Below are positions 20,752 to 29,926 of a stretch of DNA of 64,000 bases, one piece after another. A model generated the notes under the pieces. That model saw nothing but the letters and a program-made list of their open reading frames with translations. It was not told where the DNA came from and ran no database searches. Position 1 is the first letter of the stretch, and each line of letters starts with the position of its first letter. The stretch is taken from positions 2,666,001-2,730,000 of the forward strand of contig AP024889.1 of NCBI GenBank assembly GCA_024347015.1, read 5' to 3'. The stretch is from Vibrio pectenicida. GTDB taxonomy: Bacteria; Pseudomonadota; Gammaproteobacteria; Enterobacterales; Vibrionaceae. Position numbers and translations under genes: made by a program.

Positions 20752-21465
20752 ATGAAAAATACTCAAACTAAAGACTTTGCATTCAAGCAATTTAAGGTAA
20801 CTAGAGGACTCTCAGGAATGCCCGTGAGTACAGATAGTGTATTACTTGGTGCTTGGTGTGAGATAGGTATATCAGCAAGGATCTTAGACATAGGTACAGG
20901 AACTGGATTGCTCGCTTTAATGTGTGCTCAGAAAAATAATGACTGTTACATTGATGCAATTGAAATTGATAGGCAAGCTCTTTTAGCGGCAAAGAACAAC
21001 TTCCTACAGTCTCCTTGGCATACTCGTTTAAACCTGCTGTCAGGTAACGTATTAACTTTTCCATTTCAACATAAATATGACGCAATTATCTGTAATCCCC
21101 CTTATTTTAACAATGGCGAAGTGGCTAAAACAAAAGAACGTGCCATTGCTAGACACACTTTAACTCTCAGCCATCAAGCTTTGCTAAAACAATGTCTCAA
21201 CCTAATCACTAAAGAAGGCCATGCATGGTTTATTCTTCCTGAAATTGAAGGGAGAAGCTTCATTAGCCAAGCACAGAAACTTGGCTGGCATTTAGCCAAA
21301 CTATGTGAAGTTCGCCCTACAAATAAAAAGCCGACTCATCGCCTACTCATACAACTGACGCAAACAGATGTAAAATCAGAAACTCAGCAACTAATCATTC
21401 GGAAAAATAAGCTTTATACTGACGAGTTTATTACCCTTACTCAGGCGTTTTATCTCAAGATGTAG
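20752..21465 (+). CDS. trmN6: tRNA1(Val) (adenine(37)-N6)-methyltransferase
   Basis: This 237-aa SAM-dependent methyltransferase of the YfiC/TrmN6 type modifies A37 of tRNA-Val. Its N-terminus FAFKQFKVTRGLSGMPVSTDSVLLGAW parallels E. coli YfiC. SAM motif I is LDIGTGTGLLALMCAQ (about 44-59). The N6-adenine catalytic motif NPPYF is at about 120. It ends ALTQAFYLKM, like the E. coli ending ALTQAFYLFM. It lies 90 bp upstream of srmB on the same strand, whereas in E. coli yfiC and srmB are divergent. Confidence 0.93.
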   Translation: MKNTQTKDFAFKQFKVTRGLSGMPVSTDSVLLGAWCEIGISARILDIGTGTGLLALMCAQKNNDCYIDAIEIDRQALLAAKNNFLQSPWHTRLNLLSGNVLTFPFQHKYDAIICNPPYFNNGEVAKTKERAIARHTLTLSHQALLKQCLNLITKEGHAWFILPEIEGRSFISQAQKLGWHLAKLCEVRPTNKKPTHRLLIQLTQTDVKSETQQLIIRKNKLYTDEFITLTQAFYLKM

Positions 21466-21555
21466 AAATTAAGGTGTGATCCTTATCACCGAAGTCTCTA
21501 TAATACTTTCCTTCGACTTTATTGTTCTCACTTACCAGTTTGTGGAGATACCAGA

Positions 21556-22788
21556 GTGATCAAAAATTTTGCTGAACTAGATCTCGATCCAAACCTGCTC
21601 ATCGCAATAGAAGAAATGGGCTTTGATCGCCCAACTCAGATTCAAGCTGAATCTATTCCACAAGCTTTAGATGGCAAGGATATTCTAGCGTCAGCACCAA
21701 CTGGCACGGGTAAAACCGCGGCTTTTGTACTTCCAGCATTACAATACCTGCATGATTTCCCCCGCCGTAAACCAGGCCCTGCACGTATTTTAATTCTCAC
21801 CCCTACACGTGAATTAGCAATGCAAGTTGCCGAACAAGCTCGTTGTATGGCAAAACATGCTAACTTGAATATTTTCACTATTACTGGTGGGGTTCAATAC
21901 CAAGAGCATGCCAATATCCTTTCTACAACGCAAGACATCGTCGTTGCGACCCCTGGCAGATTAATGGAATACATTGAAGCAGAGCGCTTTGATTGTCGAG
22001 CTATCGAATGGCTTATCTTAGATGAGGCCGACCGCATGCTCGATATGGGTTTTGCGCCAATAGTCGATCGCCTATCTTCCGAGTGCCGTTGGCGTAAACA
22101 GACTTTACTATTTTCTGCCACTTTAGAAGGTAAAGGCGTAGAAGGCTTCACTGCGGATTTGCTCAAGGAGCCTGCCAAAATTGATGCAGACCCTTCACGT
22201 CGTGAACGGAAGAAAATAGCTCAATGGTATCATCGTGCGGATGACCTAACACACAAACTCGCACTTCTAAAAAATATTCTGACTGAGCAAGCAGAGCGAA
22301 CTATTATCTTTGTCAAAACTCGTGAACGATTGGCAGATCTTCGTTCAGAACTTGAAAAAGACAATATCCAATGCGCTTGGATTCAAGGTGAAATGCCCCA
22401 AGATCGTCGTAATAATGCGATATCACGTTTTCGTGATGGTACAGTCAACATACTGATTGCCACAGATGTTGCCGCTCGTGGTATTGATCTACCAGATATC
22501 AGCCATGTCATCAATTATGATATGCCACGTAGTGCTGATGTCTACCTACACCGTATTGGCCGAACTGCACGCGCGGGTAAAAAAGGTAATGCCATCTCAA
22601 TCATTGAAGCCCATGACCAATCTATGATGGAACGTGTCGCTCGTTACGTGAAAGAAGAGATTAAAGAAAGATTTATTAAAGAACTTCGACCAAAACACAA
22701 AAAGCCTGTGTTTAAGAAAAAGAAAAAAGACGACAAGAAAAAATCTCAAATCAAAACTAAAAATAAACCCTCTAAAAATAAAAAATAA
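21556..22788 (+). CDS. srmB: ATP-dependent RNA helicase SrmB (DEAD box)
   Basis: This 410-aa DEAD-box helicase acts early in 50S ribosome assembly. The start is a GTG at 21556 with GGAG nine bases upstream. Motifs in order are Q motif (GFDRPTQIQ), I (APTGTGKT), Ib (TPGR), II (LDEADRMLDMGF), III (SATLEG), V (ATDVAARGIDLPD) and VI (HRIGRTARAG). The last 35 residues are almost entirely lysine, arginine and polar residues, a typical RNA-binding tail. It stands downstream of trmN6 and ends at a bidirectional terminator shared with convergent prfC. Confidence 0.95.
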   Translation: MIKNFAELDLDPNLLIAIEEMGFDRPTQIQAESIPQALDGKDILASAPTGTGKTAAFVLPALQYLHDFPRRKPGPARILILTPTRELAMQVAEQARCMAKHANLNIFTITGGVQYQEHANILSTTQDIVVATPGRLMEYIEAERFDCRAIEWLILDEADRMLDMGFAPIVDRLSSECRWRKQTLLFSATLEGKGVEGFTADLLKEPAKIDADPSRRERKKIAQWYHRADDLTHKLALLKNILTEQAERTIIFVKTRERLADLRSELEKDNIQCAWIQGEMPQDRRNNAISRFRDGTVNILIATDVAARGIDLPDISHVINYDMPRSADVYLHRIGRTARAGKKGNAISIIEAHDQSMMERVARYVKEEIKERFIKELRPKHKKPVFKKKKKDDKKKSQIKTKNKPSKNKK

Positions 22789-22799
22789 AAGCAACAGAT

Positions 22800-22840
22800 A
22801 TGTAAAAGGTAGGCACCATGGTACATACCTTTTACATTTT
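22800..22840. terminator. Bidirectional terminator between srmB and prfC
   Basis: A perfect 12-bp inverted repeat, ATGTAAAAGGTA and TACCTTTTACAT, surrounds a 14-base loop. T residues follow it on the plus strand. It sits in the 76-bp gap between the two convergent genes. Confidence 0.8.
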
Positions 22841-22864
22841 CATAGTTTGAAAATATGGCAGTGA

Positions 22865-24454
22865 TCAGTGCTCACGAGTCGCACGAAATTCCACATCAGG
22901 GAAACGCTCTTTTGCTAAATTGAGGTTAACCATAGTCGGTGCGATATATGTCAAGTTATCTCCCCCATCAAGTGCTAGATTTACTTGATTTTTTCGCTGA
23001 AATTCATCTAAGGTTTTAACATCATCACACTCTACCCAACGTGCAGTTGCAACGTTAACACCCTCATAGATAGCTTCTACGTTATATTCAGCTTTTAATC
23101 GTGCAACCACGACATCAAACTGAAGAACACCAACAGCTCCGACTATTAGGTCGTTATTTTGCAGTGGACGAAAAACCTGTACTGCCCCTTCTTCAGACAG
23201 CTGCACCAGACCTTTTAATAACTGTTTCTGTTTGAGTGGATCTTTAAGTCGGATACGACGAAATAGCTCTGGCGCAAAGTTCGGGATCCCTGCAAATTTT
23301 AATGCTTCACCCTGAGTGAAAGTGTCACCAATCTGGATAGTTCCATGATTATGTAACCCTATAATATCACCTGCATAGGCATTTTCTGCTCTTGAGCGAT
23401 CACCAGCCATAAAAGTAACGGCATCAGAAATATTGATTTGTTTCCCAAGACGAACATGGTTCATCTTCATACCTTGTTTATAGGTTCCTGAAACAACACG
23501 CATAAAAGCAATTCGATCGCGGTGCTTAGGGTCCATATTTGCCTGAATTTTAAACACAAAGCCAGAGAAATTGTCTTCGCATGCTTCAACTTTACGTTCA
23601 TTTGCTTGGCGAGACATAGGTGCAGGTGCCCACTCAGTTAAACCATCCAGCATATGATCAACACCAAAGTTACCCAATGCTGTACCAAAATAGACTGGGG
23701 TAAGTTCTCCAGCAAGAAAAAGCTCTTGATCAAATTCAGGGCAGGCACCAATAACAAGTTCAAGTTCTTCACGCAGCTGTTGAGCTAACTCATCTCCAAC
23801 CGCATGGTTCAATTCTGGATTATCCAGACCTTTAATAACTCGCCTATCTTGAATGGTATGCCCATGCCCCGTGGCGTAGAGAATCGTCTCATCCCGTTTA
23901 ATATGGTAAATACCTTTAAACTCTTTACCGCACCCTATTGGCCAAGTAATAGGAGCACAAGCAATTCTCAACTCACTTTCGACCTCATCCAATAGCTCCA
24001 TTGGATCACGTATATCACGATCAAGCTTATTCATGAATGTAACTATAGGGGTATCACGCAGTCGAGTAACTTCCATTAGCTTACGAGTACGATCTTCGAC
24101 ACCCTTTGCTGAATCAATTACCATAAGGCATGAATCGACTGCAGTAAGGGTCCGATAAGTATCTTCCGAAAAATCTTCGTGCCCTGGAGTGTCGAGCAGG
24201 TTCACCAAGCATTCGTTGTATGGAAACTGCATCACCGATGTTGTCACCGAGATGCCGCGCTCTTTTTCCATCTCCATCCAGTCAGACTTTGCGTGCTGGG
24301 CTGAGCCTCTCCCTTTGACCGTCCCGGCAGTTTGAATCGCACGCCCAAAAAGTAATACTTTTTCAGTAATGGTGGTCTTACCCGCATCGGGGTGAGAGAT
24401 AATAGCGAATGTTCTACGTTTAGAAACTTCGCCCGTAAATGCTGTATTTGACAT
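22865..24454 (-). CDS. prfC: Peptide chain release factor 3
   Basis: RF3 is a GTPase that removes RF1 or RF2 from the ribosome after peptide release. The ATG at 24454 gives 529 aa starting [22 protein letters not shown]; the TTG one codon upstream is less likely. G motifs are SHPDAGKTT (G1), DTPGHEDF (G3) and MNKLD (G4), with the switch region [14 protein letters not shown]. Domains II and III follow, ending [10 protein letters not shown]. It is convergent with srmB. The following gene to the right, a GGDEF-EAL protein, is divergent. Confidence 0.98.
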   Translation of the reverse strand: MSNTAFTGEVSKRRTFAIISHPDAGKTTITEKVLLFGRAIQTAGTVKGRGSAQHAKSDWMEMEKERGISVTTSVMQFPYNECLVNLLDTPGHEDFSEDTYRTLTAVDSCLMVIDSAKGVEDRTRKLMEVTRLRDTPIVTFMNKLDRDIRDPMELLDEVESELRIACAPITWPIGCGKEFKGIYHIKRDETILYATGHGHTIQDRRVIKGLDNPELNHAVGDELAQQLREELELVIGACPEFDQELFLAGELTPVYFGTALGNFGVDHMLDGLTEWAPAPMSRQANERKVEACEDNFSGFVFKIQANMDPKHRDRIAFMRVVSGTYKQGMKMNHVRLGKQINISDAVTFMAGDRSRAENAYAGDIIGLHNHGTIQIGDTFTQGEALKFAGIPNFAPELFRRIRLKDPLKQKQLLKGLVQLSEEGAVQVFRPLQNNDLIVGAVGVLQFDVVVARLKAEYNVEAIYEGVNVATARWVECDDVKTLDEFQRKNQVNLALDGGDNLTYIAPTMVNLNLAKERFPDVEFRATREH

Positions 24455-24664
24455 CAAAGGATCTTCTTAAGTATGGGCGCTAGTTACTGTCAGAATGAGT
24501 CATGATTTTTAAACTAGCTGATCAATTCTATTTTGCTGCGTATTCTCGCTTATATTGGCTTTGGGAGCAACAAAGACAAATAAATCTGCTTCAAATCCAT
24601 TACAAATTAAAATATCAATAAATTTGGTCTATAACTAAAGGAGTAGAAGGAACCAGTTAAGATT

Positions 24665-26716
24665 ATGCCTGCTAGCAAGAAAATAAATTCATTAGCATTC
24701 CGACAAGCAAAAACCGTGTTTCTAGTGTCAGTGATACTGGGAATCATTTTTAGCTTGTATCAAATTTTGGTGGATCTCCATCAAGAGCATAAACGGATAG
24801 AAGAACACTATCAGTTTAAACTGTTGCAGAATTACTCTAACGCCAGCCAAGCTGCATATCATTTAAACCAGCTACTGGCTGAGCAAGTAGCCTCAAGTTT
24901 GCTAATGGATAGCGCAATCTACCAAGTCGCCATTGTCGATGATTTTGGTGATGTCCTGACCGAGCAGGACCGAAACATAGCAATGGAGAGTTCTTTCACC
25001 GAAGCACTTTCTCATTATCTCACCCCTAACACGCCGGTGTACCAGACAGAGCTACATCAACCAAACTCGCATGTTGTTGTCGGTATGCTGCGTTTTTCAG
25101 TTAATGGGGCCAATATTGCAAAAAACTTTATCGCCAAAACAAGTCAGATACTTTTATTCGACTTGTTCAGAAATGTTTTACTTACCACGATATTACTACT
25201 GTTTTTCTATCAAAAATTATCAAAGCCTCTTGTCACTCTCATAGAGTGGGTAAAATCCCTGCAAAATAAGAAAACTGAAATATCTATGCCAAACCTTCAT
25301 CGAGATGATGAACTTGGACAGTTGGCAACCACTTTCCATAATTTATGGAAAGACAGGGCAGCAGCAGAAGTCAAATTGAACCAATTGGCCTATTATGACT
25401 CACTAACAGGTTTAGCTAACCGAAGTTTATTGCTGCAAACTCTTGAAGAGGTAATAGAAAAAGCGAAGCAAGAAAACACCGCTGGAGTACTTTTCTATTT
25501 AGACTTAGATCGTTTTAAAACCATAAATGACTCTTTGGGCCATACCATCGGAGATCACTTGATTAAGGCCATTTCTAAACGAGTGGAAGCTTGGCTTGCT
25601 GATGATTATACTGCAGCTCGTATTGGTGGAGATGAATTCGCTATTCTTATGCCTTCAATTCACCCAGATCAAGCTCAAGATACAGCGCAACAACTACTTG
25701 CCTTGATCTCGAATCCTTATTCCATTGACGACCATTTACTCTACTGTACAACCAGTGTTGGGATCTCTGTATTCCCCTCAGTTAATAGTACCAATATCGA
25801 CGTTTTACGTCAGGCTGATACTGCTTTGTACCGTGCTAAAGTCGCTGGAAGAAACAAATACATGTTCTACGAACCTGAAATGCAAGCTCAGGTGGAATCA
25901 TTTCTTGAAATAGAAAAAGGCTTACATGAAGCCATCAATAAAGATCAACTTGAACTTTACTATCAACCGCAAGTTAGTGGGAACCAACAAATTGTTGGTG
26001 TGGAAGCTTTAATCCGCTGGAATCACCCTGAAAAAGGTTTATTACCACCCGGGGTATTTATGCCCATTGCAGAGGAAACCGGGCAAATATTGCAAATAGG
26101 CAACTGGATTATTGAACAAGCATTGCATCAATACGCAGCATGGCAAAAGCAAGGAGTTCTTCCTGATACCTTCAAACGATTAGCTATTAATATCAGTCCA
26201 CTTCAGTTTTCTCAGCATAGCTTTGTTGAGTATATTCATGATGCACTAGCGCAAGCTGGTATAAATGGCGATCATATTGAATTAGAAATTACCGAGAACC
26301 TATTGCTGGAAAATGTTGAAGACGCTATAGAGAAAATGAGCAAACTGAAGGAGTTTAACCTCAAGATTTCTATTGACGATTTTGGTACAGGATACTCATC
26401 ACTAAGATATTTAAAGCATTTGTCGGCAGATGTACTTAAAATAGACCGATCTTTTGTTACTCAAGTTCATTTGGACGAAAGCGATCAAGCTATTGTCGAT
26501 GCCATCATAATGATGGCCGAAAGGTTGAATCTAGAAGTCATCGCAGAAGGTGTAGAAGAAGCTGCAGAACTCAATATTTTAAGAAAGTTAGGCTGTGACC
26601 AGTTCCAAGGTTATCTATTTGATAAACCACTTCCTGCTTCAGAGTTGCCTTCACGTTTTGAAGCAAATTTCTACCCGGTAGAAGGCTCTGAAACAGTTAA
26701 AGTAATACAAAAATAA
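24665..26716 (+). CDS. Membrane-bound GGDEF-EAL protein (c-di-GMP turnover)
   Basis: This 683-aa protein has an N-terminal helix (about 17-36), a periplasmic sensor region, a second helix (about 160-180) and a HAMP-like linker ending in RDDELGQLATTFHNLWK. The GGDEF domain (about 235-410) keeps the motif RIGGDEF at about 319 and lacks an obvious RxxD inhibitory site. The EAL domain (about 425-670) keeps VEALIRW, ITENLLLEN, DDFGTGYSSLRYLK and the later AEGVEE. Both cyclase and phosphodiesterase residues are therefore present; net activity cannot be deduced. V. cholerae RocS has the same architecture, and I recall it in a comparable neighbourhood; orthology is not proven. It is convergent with rimI, 11 bp apart. 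Confidence 0.9.
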   Translation: MPASKKINSLAFRQAKTVFLVSVILGIIFSLYQILVDLHQEHKRIEEHYQFKLLQNYSNASQAAYHLNQLLAEQVASSLLMDSAIYQVAIVDDFGDVLTEQDRNIAMESSFTEALSHYLTPNTPVYQTELHQPNSHVVVGMLRFSVNGANIAKNFIAKTSQILLFDLFRNVLLTTILLLFFYQKLSKPLVTLIEWVKSLQNKKTEISMPNLHRDDELGQLATTFHNLWKDRAAAEVKLNQLAYYDSLTGLANRSLLLQTLEEVIEKAKQENTAGVLFYLDLDRFKTINDSLGHTIGDHLIKAISKRVEAWLADDYTAARIGGDEFAILMPSIHPDQAQDTAQQLLALISNPYSIDDHLLYCTTSVGISVFPSVNSTNIDVLRQADTALYRAKVAGRNKYMFYEPEMQAQVESFLEIEKGLHEAINKDQLELYYQPQVSGNQQIVGVEALIRWNHPEKGLLPPGVFMPIAEETGQILQIGNWIIEQALHQYAAWQKQGVLPDTFKRLAINISPLQFSQHSFVEYIHDALAQAGINGDHIELEITENLLLENVEDAIEKMSKLKEFNLKISIDDFGTGYSSLRYLKHLSADVLKIDRSFVTQVHLDESDQAIVDAIIMMAERLNLEVIAEGVEEAAELNILRKLGCDQFQGYLFDKPLPASELPSRFEANFYPVEGSETVKVIQK

Positions 26717-26727
26717 TTGCTAAAGAG

Positions 26728-27177
26728 CTAAAGAAAAAGATAACTCATTATTATGGCGTCTTCTTTTCCTCTATCTTTGGTGGGGTAATAGCCTTTTCTT
26801 CTATCCACCTCATTAAAACCAGCAACCTCATATAGTGTATAGGCTCTTTGGTTGCTTTCTCTAACTTCTAACCATGCACTTTCAGCACTGATGCTTACAC
26901 ACATATCAAGAAAAGCCTCTAACAATGCCTTACCATAGCCATGCCCGTGGTGCTCGGGATCAACTGCAATATTAAGTAAGGTAACCTCTCCTAGGATATT
27001 CTGAGCATAAAAGTACCCAACCACCCTATCATCTTTCAACAAGACATAGTGACAAGCACCTCTTCCATTAATATCTTCAATGAGATTTACAGACCATGGG
27101 TGAGTATGGGCTTGTGTTTCAATATAGAAAACCTCTGAGAGGTGTGCCTGTTTAAGCGAAGAAATATTTAAAGACAT
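26728..27177 (-). CDS. rimI: Ribosomal protein S18 alanine N-acetyltransferase
   Basis: This 149-aa GNAT enzyme acetylates the N-terminal alanine of ribosomal protein S18. The acetyl-CoA motif is LLNIAVDPEHHGHGYGKALLEAF at about residues 67-90. It is followed by WLEVRESNQRAYTLYEVAGFNEVDRRKGYYP, a block typical of RimI, including the catalytic glutamate and tyrosine region. It is 6 bp downstream of holD and cotranscribed with it, the same pair as in E. coli. Confidence 0.93.
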   Translation of the reverse strand: MSLNISSLKQAHLSEVFYIETQAHTHPWSVNLIEDINGRGACHYVLLKDDRVVGYFYAQNILGEVTLLNIAVDPEHHGHGYGKALLEAFLDMCVSISAESAWLEVRESNQRAYTLYEVAGFNEVDRRKGYYPTKDRGKEDAIIMSYLFL

Positions 27178-27183
27178 AAAAAG

Positions 27184-27582
27184 CTATAGTTTTTCACAAA
27201 TTTGTTGCCACAAGGCTCGCCGTTGTTGCTGATCACCTTTAACACAAGACAAATCGGGGGAGTGTAAAACCTTACCCTTTATTCTTGAATCAACTTGGCA
27301 TCCTGAAAACCATACCCAGTCTTGATTCTGGCTGGAAACAAGATTGGTATATTGTGGAAAGATATGTAAAGCATCCGCTAAAGTGAGTTCCATACTATGT
27401 AACACTCTCTCAAATAGCTCAGCATCTTCACCTGTTGGATAAGTCGGCGACAGCAAAACGAGTTTACATTTAGCTGGCAAATGAATAGGCACGGCCTGAT
27501 AACCTACTAATTTATCAATATTTTGCAAATCATAGACCTGAATGCCCATTTCGTGCAGATAAGTATGCTCTATACTCGACAT
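27184..27582 (-). CDS. holD: DNA polymerase III psi subunit
   Basis: HolD (psi) bridges the chi subunit to the clamp loader of the replicase. The match is clearest at the C-terminus (QQRRALWQQICEKL, compare the E. coli ending ARAALWQQIC) and in the middle block SPTYPTGEDAELFERVLHSMEL. I prefer the ATG at 27582 (132 aa, MSSIEHTYLHEMGIQ), since E. coli psi begins at about this point. An ATG at 27624 in the same frame is possible; neither has a strong ribosome-binding site. It precedes rimI by 6 bp. In E. coli rsmC is divergent from holD; here rsmC is 21 kb away at 48409. Confidence 0.85.
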   Translation of the reverse strand: MSSIEHTYLHEMGIQVYDLQNIDKLVGYQAVPIHLPAKCKLVLLSPTYPTGEDAELFERVLHSMELTLADALHIFPQYTNLVSSQNQDWVWFSGCQVDSRIKGKVLHSPDLSCVKGDQQQRRALWQQICEKL

Positions 27583-27641
27583 GAACTCGTTACATCGATG
27601 AGAAGAATGAGGATATTCTAGCATAAAATAATACCAGTAAC

Positions 27642-27675
27642 GAAAAGGCTATAGCCCTTAATTTAAAGGGCTATA
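27642..27675 (-). terminator. Terminator-like hairpin after glmM
   Basis: On the minus strand TATAGCCCTT pairs with AAGGGCTATA around six bases, followed by GCCTTTTCGTT. It would close the rlmE-ftsH-folP-glmM operon where secG would normally follow. Confidence 0.65.
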
Positions 27676-27680
27676 AGGAC

Positions 27681-29021
27681 TTAGAAGCTAGCTTTTACTG
27701 CATCAGCAATTTTAAGTGCCGACGTTTGAACAATAGCTGCATCCTCACCTTCGACCATTACACGGATCAAAGGTTCGGTTCCTGATTTTCGTAATAAAAC
27801 TCTACCTTTATTGCCAAGTTCTGCCTCTACCGCCTCTACCGACGATTTGACTTCGATAGATTCTAATGGATTAGAGTCGCCAGTAAAACGTACATTTTCT
27901 AGGACTTGAGGGTATAATTTCATTCCTTGTGTCAGTAGATGAAGAGGTGTTTTATTACCAACAACTGAAGCTAAAACTTGTAAAGAGGCAACAATCGCAT
28001 CGCCTGTTGTCACCTTATCGAGCAGGATAATATGACCGGAGTTTTCAGCACCAATTTTCCAACCTTTATCCAAAAGCTGTTCCATTACATACCTGTCGCC
28101 CACAGCTGCACGAACAAAAGGAATTCCAAGTTCTTTAAGGCCAATTTCCATGCCTAAATTAGTCATCAATGTGCCAACAACTCCACCTTTTAGGTCTCCA
28201 CGCTGCATCGCATCTCGAGCAATAATATAAGCGATTTGGTCTCCATCCACTTTATTACCTAAATGATCGACCATAATGATACGATCACCATCGCCATCAA
28301 ACGCCAAGCCCAAATCGGCTTGCTCTTCGATGACTTTTTTCTGTAAGGCAGTGACATCCGTCGCTCCAACTTGGTGATTGATATTTGTACCATTAGGCTC
28401 AACACCCATGGCTATAATTTCAGCACCTAATTCACCAAATACTGAGGGCGCGATGTGATAAGTTGCCCCATGAGCACAGTCGACGACAATTTTTAATCCA
28501 GCCAGGCTAAACTCAGAGGGGAAAGTACTTTTACAAAATTCAATGTAACGACCTGCGGCATCATTAAGACGGCTAGCTTTACCTAATAGAGATGATTCTA
28601 CACACTCTATCTCTCTATCCAATTCAGCTTCAATAGCAAGCTCAATACTATCTGGGAGCTTAGTCCCTTCAGAAGAGAAAAATTTAATCCCATTGTCATA
28701 ATATGGGTTGTGGGAAGCTGAAATTACAATCCCTGCTTCTGCACGAAACGTTTGTGTTAAATATGCTACAGCGGGAGTTGGCATAGGCCCAGTCAAGGTT
28801 GCGTTTAACCCAGCAGCAGCAAGGCCAGCCTCAAGTGCCGATTCCAGCATATAACCAGAGATTCGAGTGTCTTTACCAATGATAACTTTTTTGGTTCCCT
28901 GCTTGGCTAATACACGCCCTGCAGCCCAACCTAACTTCAAAACAAAATCAGGGGTAATAGGATACTGCCCTACATGGCCACGAACGCCATCGGTACCAAA
29001 ATAGCGTCTTTTATCAGACAT
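27681..29021 (-). CDS. glmM: Phosphoglucosamine mutase
   Basis: GlmM converts glucosamine-6-phosphate to glucosamine-1-phosphate for UDP-GlcNAc and peptidoglycan synthesis. The 446-aa protein carries the phosphoserine loop [12 protein letters not shown], with Ser103 as the expected phosphorylated residue. The Mg-binding loop is FDGDGDR at about 240, and the sugar-phosphate contact is [15 protein letters not shown] near the C-terminus. It follows folP by 24 bp in the usual ftsH-folP-glmM order. The usual next gene, secG, is missing here: a terminator-like hairpin and holD-rimI follow instead. Confidence 0.98.
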   Translation of the reverse strand: MSDKRRYFGTDGVRGHVGQYPITPDFVLKLGWAAGRVLAKQGTKKVIIGKDTRISGYMLESALEAGLAAAGLNATLTGPMPTPAVAYLTQTFRAEAGIVISASHNPYYDNGIKFFSSEGTKLPDSIELAIEAELDREIECVESSLLGKASRLNDAAGRYIEFCKSTFPSEFSLAGLKIVVDCAHGATYHIAPSVFGELGAEIIAMGVEPNGTNINHQVGATDVTALQKKVIEEQADLGLAFDGDGDRIIMVDHLGNKVDGDQIAYIIARDAMQRGDLKGGVVGTLMTNLGMEIGLKELGIPFVRAAVGDRYVMEQLLDKGWKIGAENSGHIILLDKVTTGDAIVASLQVLASVVGNKTPLHLLTQGMKLYPQVLENVRFTGDSNPLESIEVKSSVEAVEAELGNKGRVLLRKSGTEPLIRVMVEGEDAAIVQTSALKIADAVKASF

Positions 29022-29045
29022 ATTTGTTCCTTACGAAATTTTTGA

Positions 29046-29876
29046 TCAATGTTGTTTTTTCACCATTGAAACGACTTTCATCGCATCAAGTGTTTGCTCG
29101 AAGTCATGCACTCTAATAATTTGTGTACCTTTCATCGCCGCCACAGTTGCACAAGTTACGCTAGCAGCAACACAATCAGCCGGGGCTTTATCTAGTAATT
29201 TAAATAACATAGATTTACGAGACATCCCCGCAAGTATCGGTAAACCGAATTCATGAAAACGTTCAAGATTAGCCAATATATGATAGTTATGCTCTAACGT
29301 TTTGCCAAAGCCAAAGCCAGGATCAAGAATCAGTTGATTCCTATCAATACCCTTGGCTTCACAAGCTGCAATACGTTCCTGGAGAAAATTACCTACATCT
29401 GTGAGTAAGTCTTGGTATTGAGGATTTGCTTGCATCGTACGTGGTTGACCTTGCATGTGCATCAAACAAATTGGCACTCCAGATACTGCAGCTACCTCTA
29501 ACGCACCTGGCTCTTGTAAGGCTCGGACATCATTAATCATGTCTGCTCCAGCCTCTACAGCTTGGCGCATAACTTCTGCTTTGCTAGTATCGATAGATAT
29601 CCAAACATCAAATTGTGCTCGAATAGCTTTAATCACGGGAATTACCCGCGCTAGTTCATCTTCTAAGCTGACATCTGGTGCACCTGGACGCGTTGATTCA
29701 CCACCAACATCAATGATGCTCACGCCACTCTCAACCATTTTTTTTGCTTGTAATATTGCAAGATCAAGCGAGTTGAATTTCCCGCCATCAGAAAAAGAAT
29801 CAGGCGTAACATTAAGAATACCCATCACTTGTGGTGTGGATAAATCTAGGGATTTATTATTGGTTGTAATTATCAT
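29046..29876 (-). CDS. folP: Dihydropteroate synthase
   Basis: FolP condenses p-aminobenzoate with dihydropterin pyrophosphate in folate synthesis and is the sulfonamide target. The 276-aa TIM-barrel protein has the signatures MGILNVTPDSFSDGG (about 18-32), DVGGESTRPGA (about 57-67), DPGFGFGKT and the C-terminal IIRVHDFEQTLDA. It starts 10 bp after a terminator-like hairpin that separates it from ftsH, so its level may be set by read-through. glmM follows 24 bp later. Confidence 0.97.
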   Translation of the reverse strand: MIITTNNKSLDLSTPQVMGILNVTPDSFSDGGKFNSLDLAILQAKKMVESGVSIIDVGGESTRPGAPDVSLEDELARVIPVIKAIRAQFDVWISIDTSKAEVMRQAVEAGADMINDVRALQEPGALEVAAVSGVPICLMHMQGQPRTMQANPQYQDLLTDVGNFLQERIAACEAKGIDRNQLILDPGFGFGKTLEHNYHILANLERFHEFGLPILAGMSRKSMLFKLLDKAPADCVAASVTCATVAAMKGTQIIRVHDFEQTLDAMKVVSMVKKQH

Positions 29877-29885
29877 AAAAAATAC

Positions 29886-29911
29886 AAAACCCCGAGTAAT
29901 CCCGGGGTTTT
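29886..29911 (-). terminator. Terminator between ftsH and folP
   Basis: The perfect 9-bp stem AAAACCCCG/CGGGGTTTT encloses an 8-base loop, and its 3' arm ends in T residues. It lies 15 bp after the ftsH stop and 10 bp before the folP ATG, so it may act as a partial terminator in the operon. Confidence 0.75.
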
Positions 29912-29926
29912 CTTATCTACATAAAT

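Noticed and set aside
24665..26716. Naming the GGDEF-EAL protein rocS outright
   Set aside because: The domain order agrees with V. cholerae RocS, but orthology cannot be settled from sequence reading alone, so no symbol is given.
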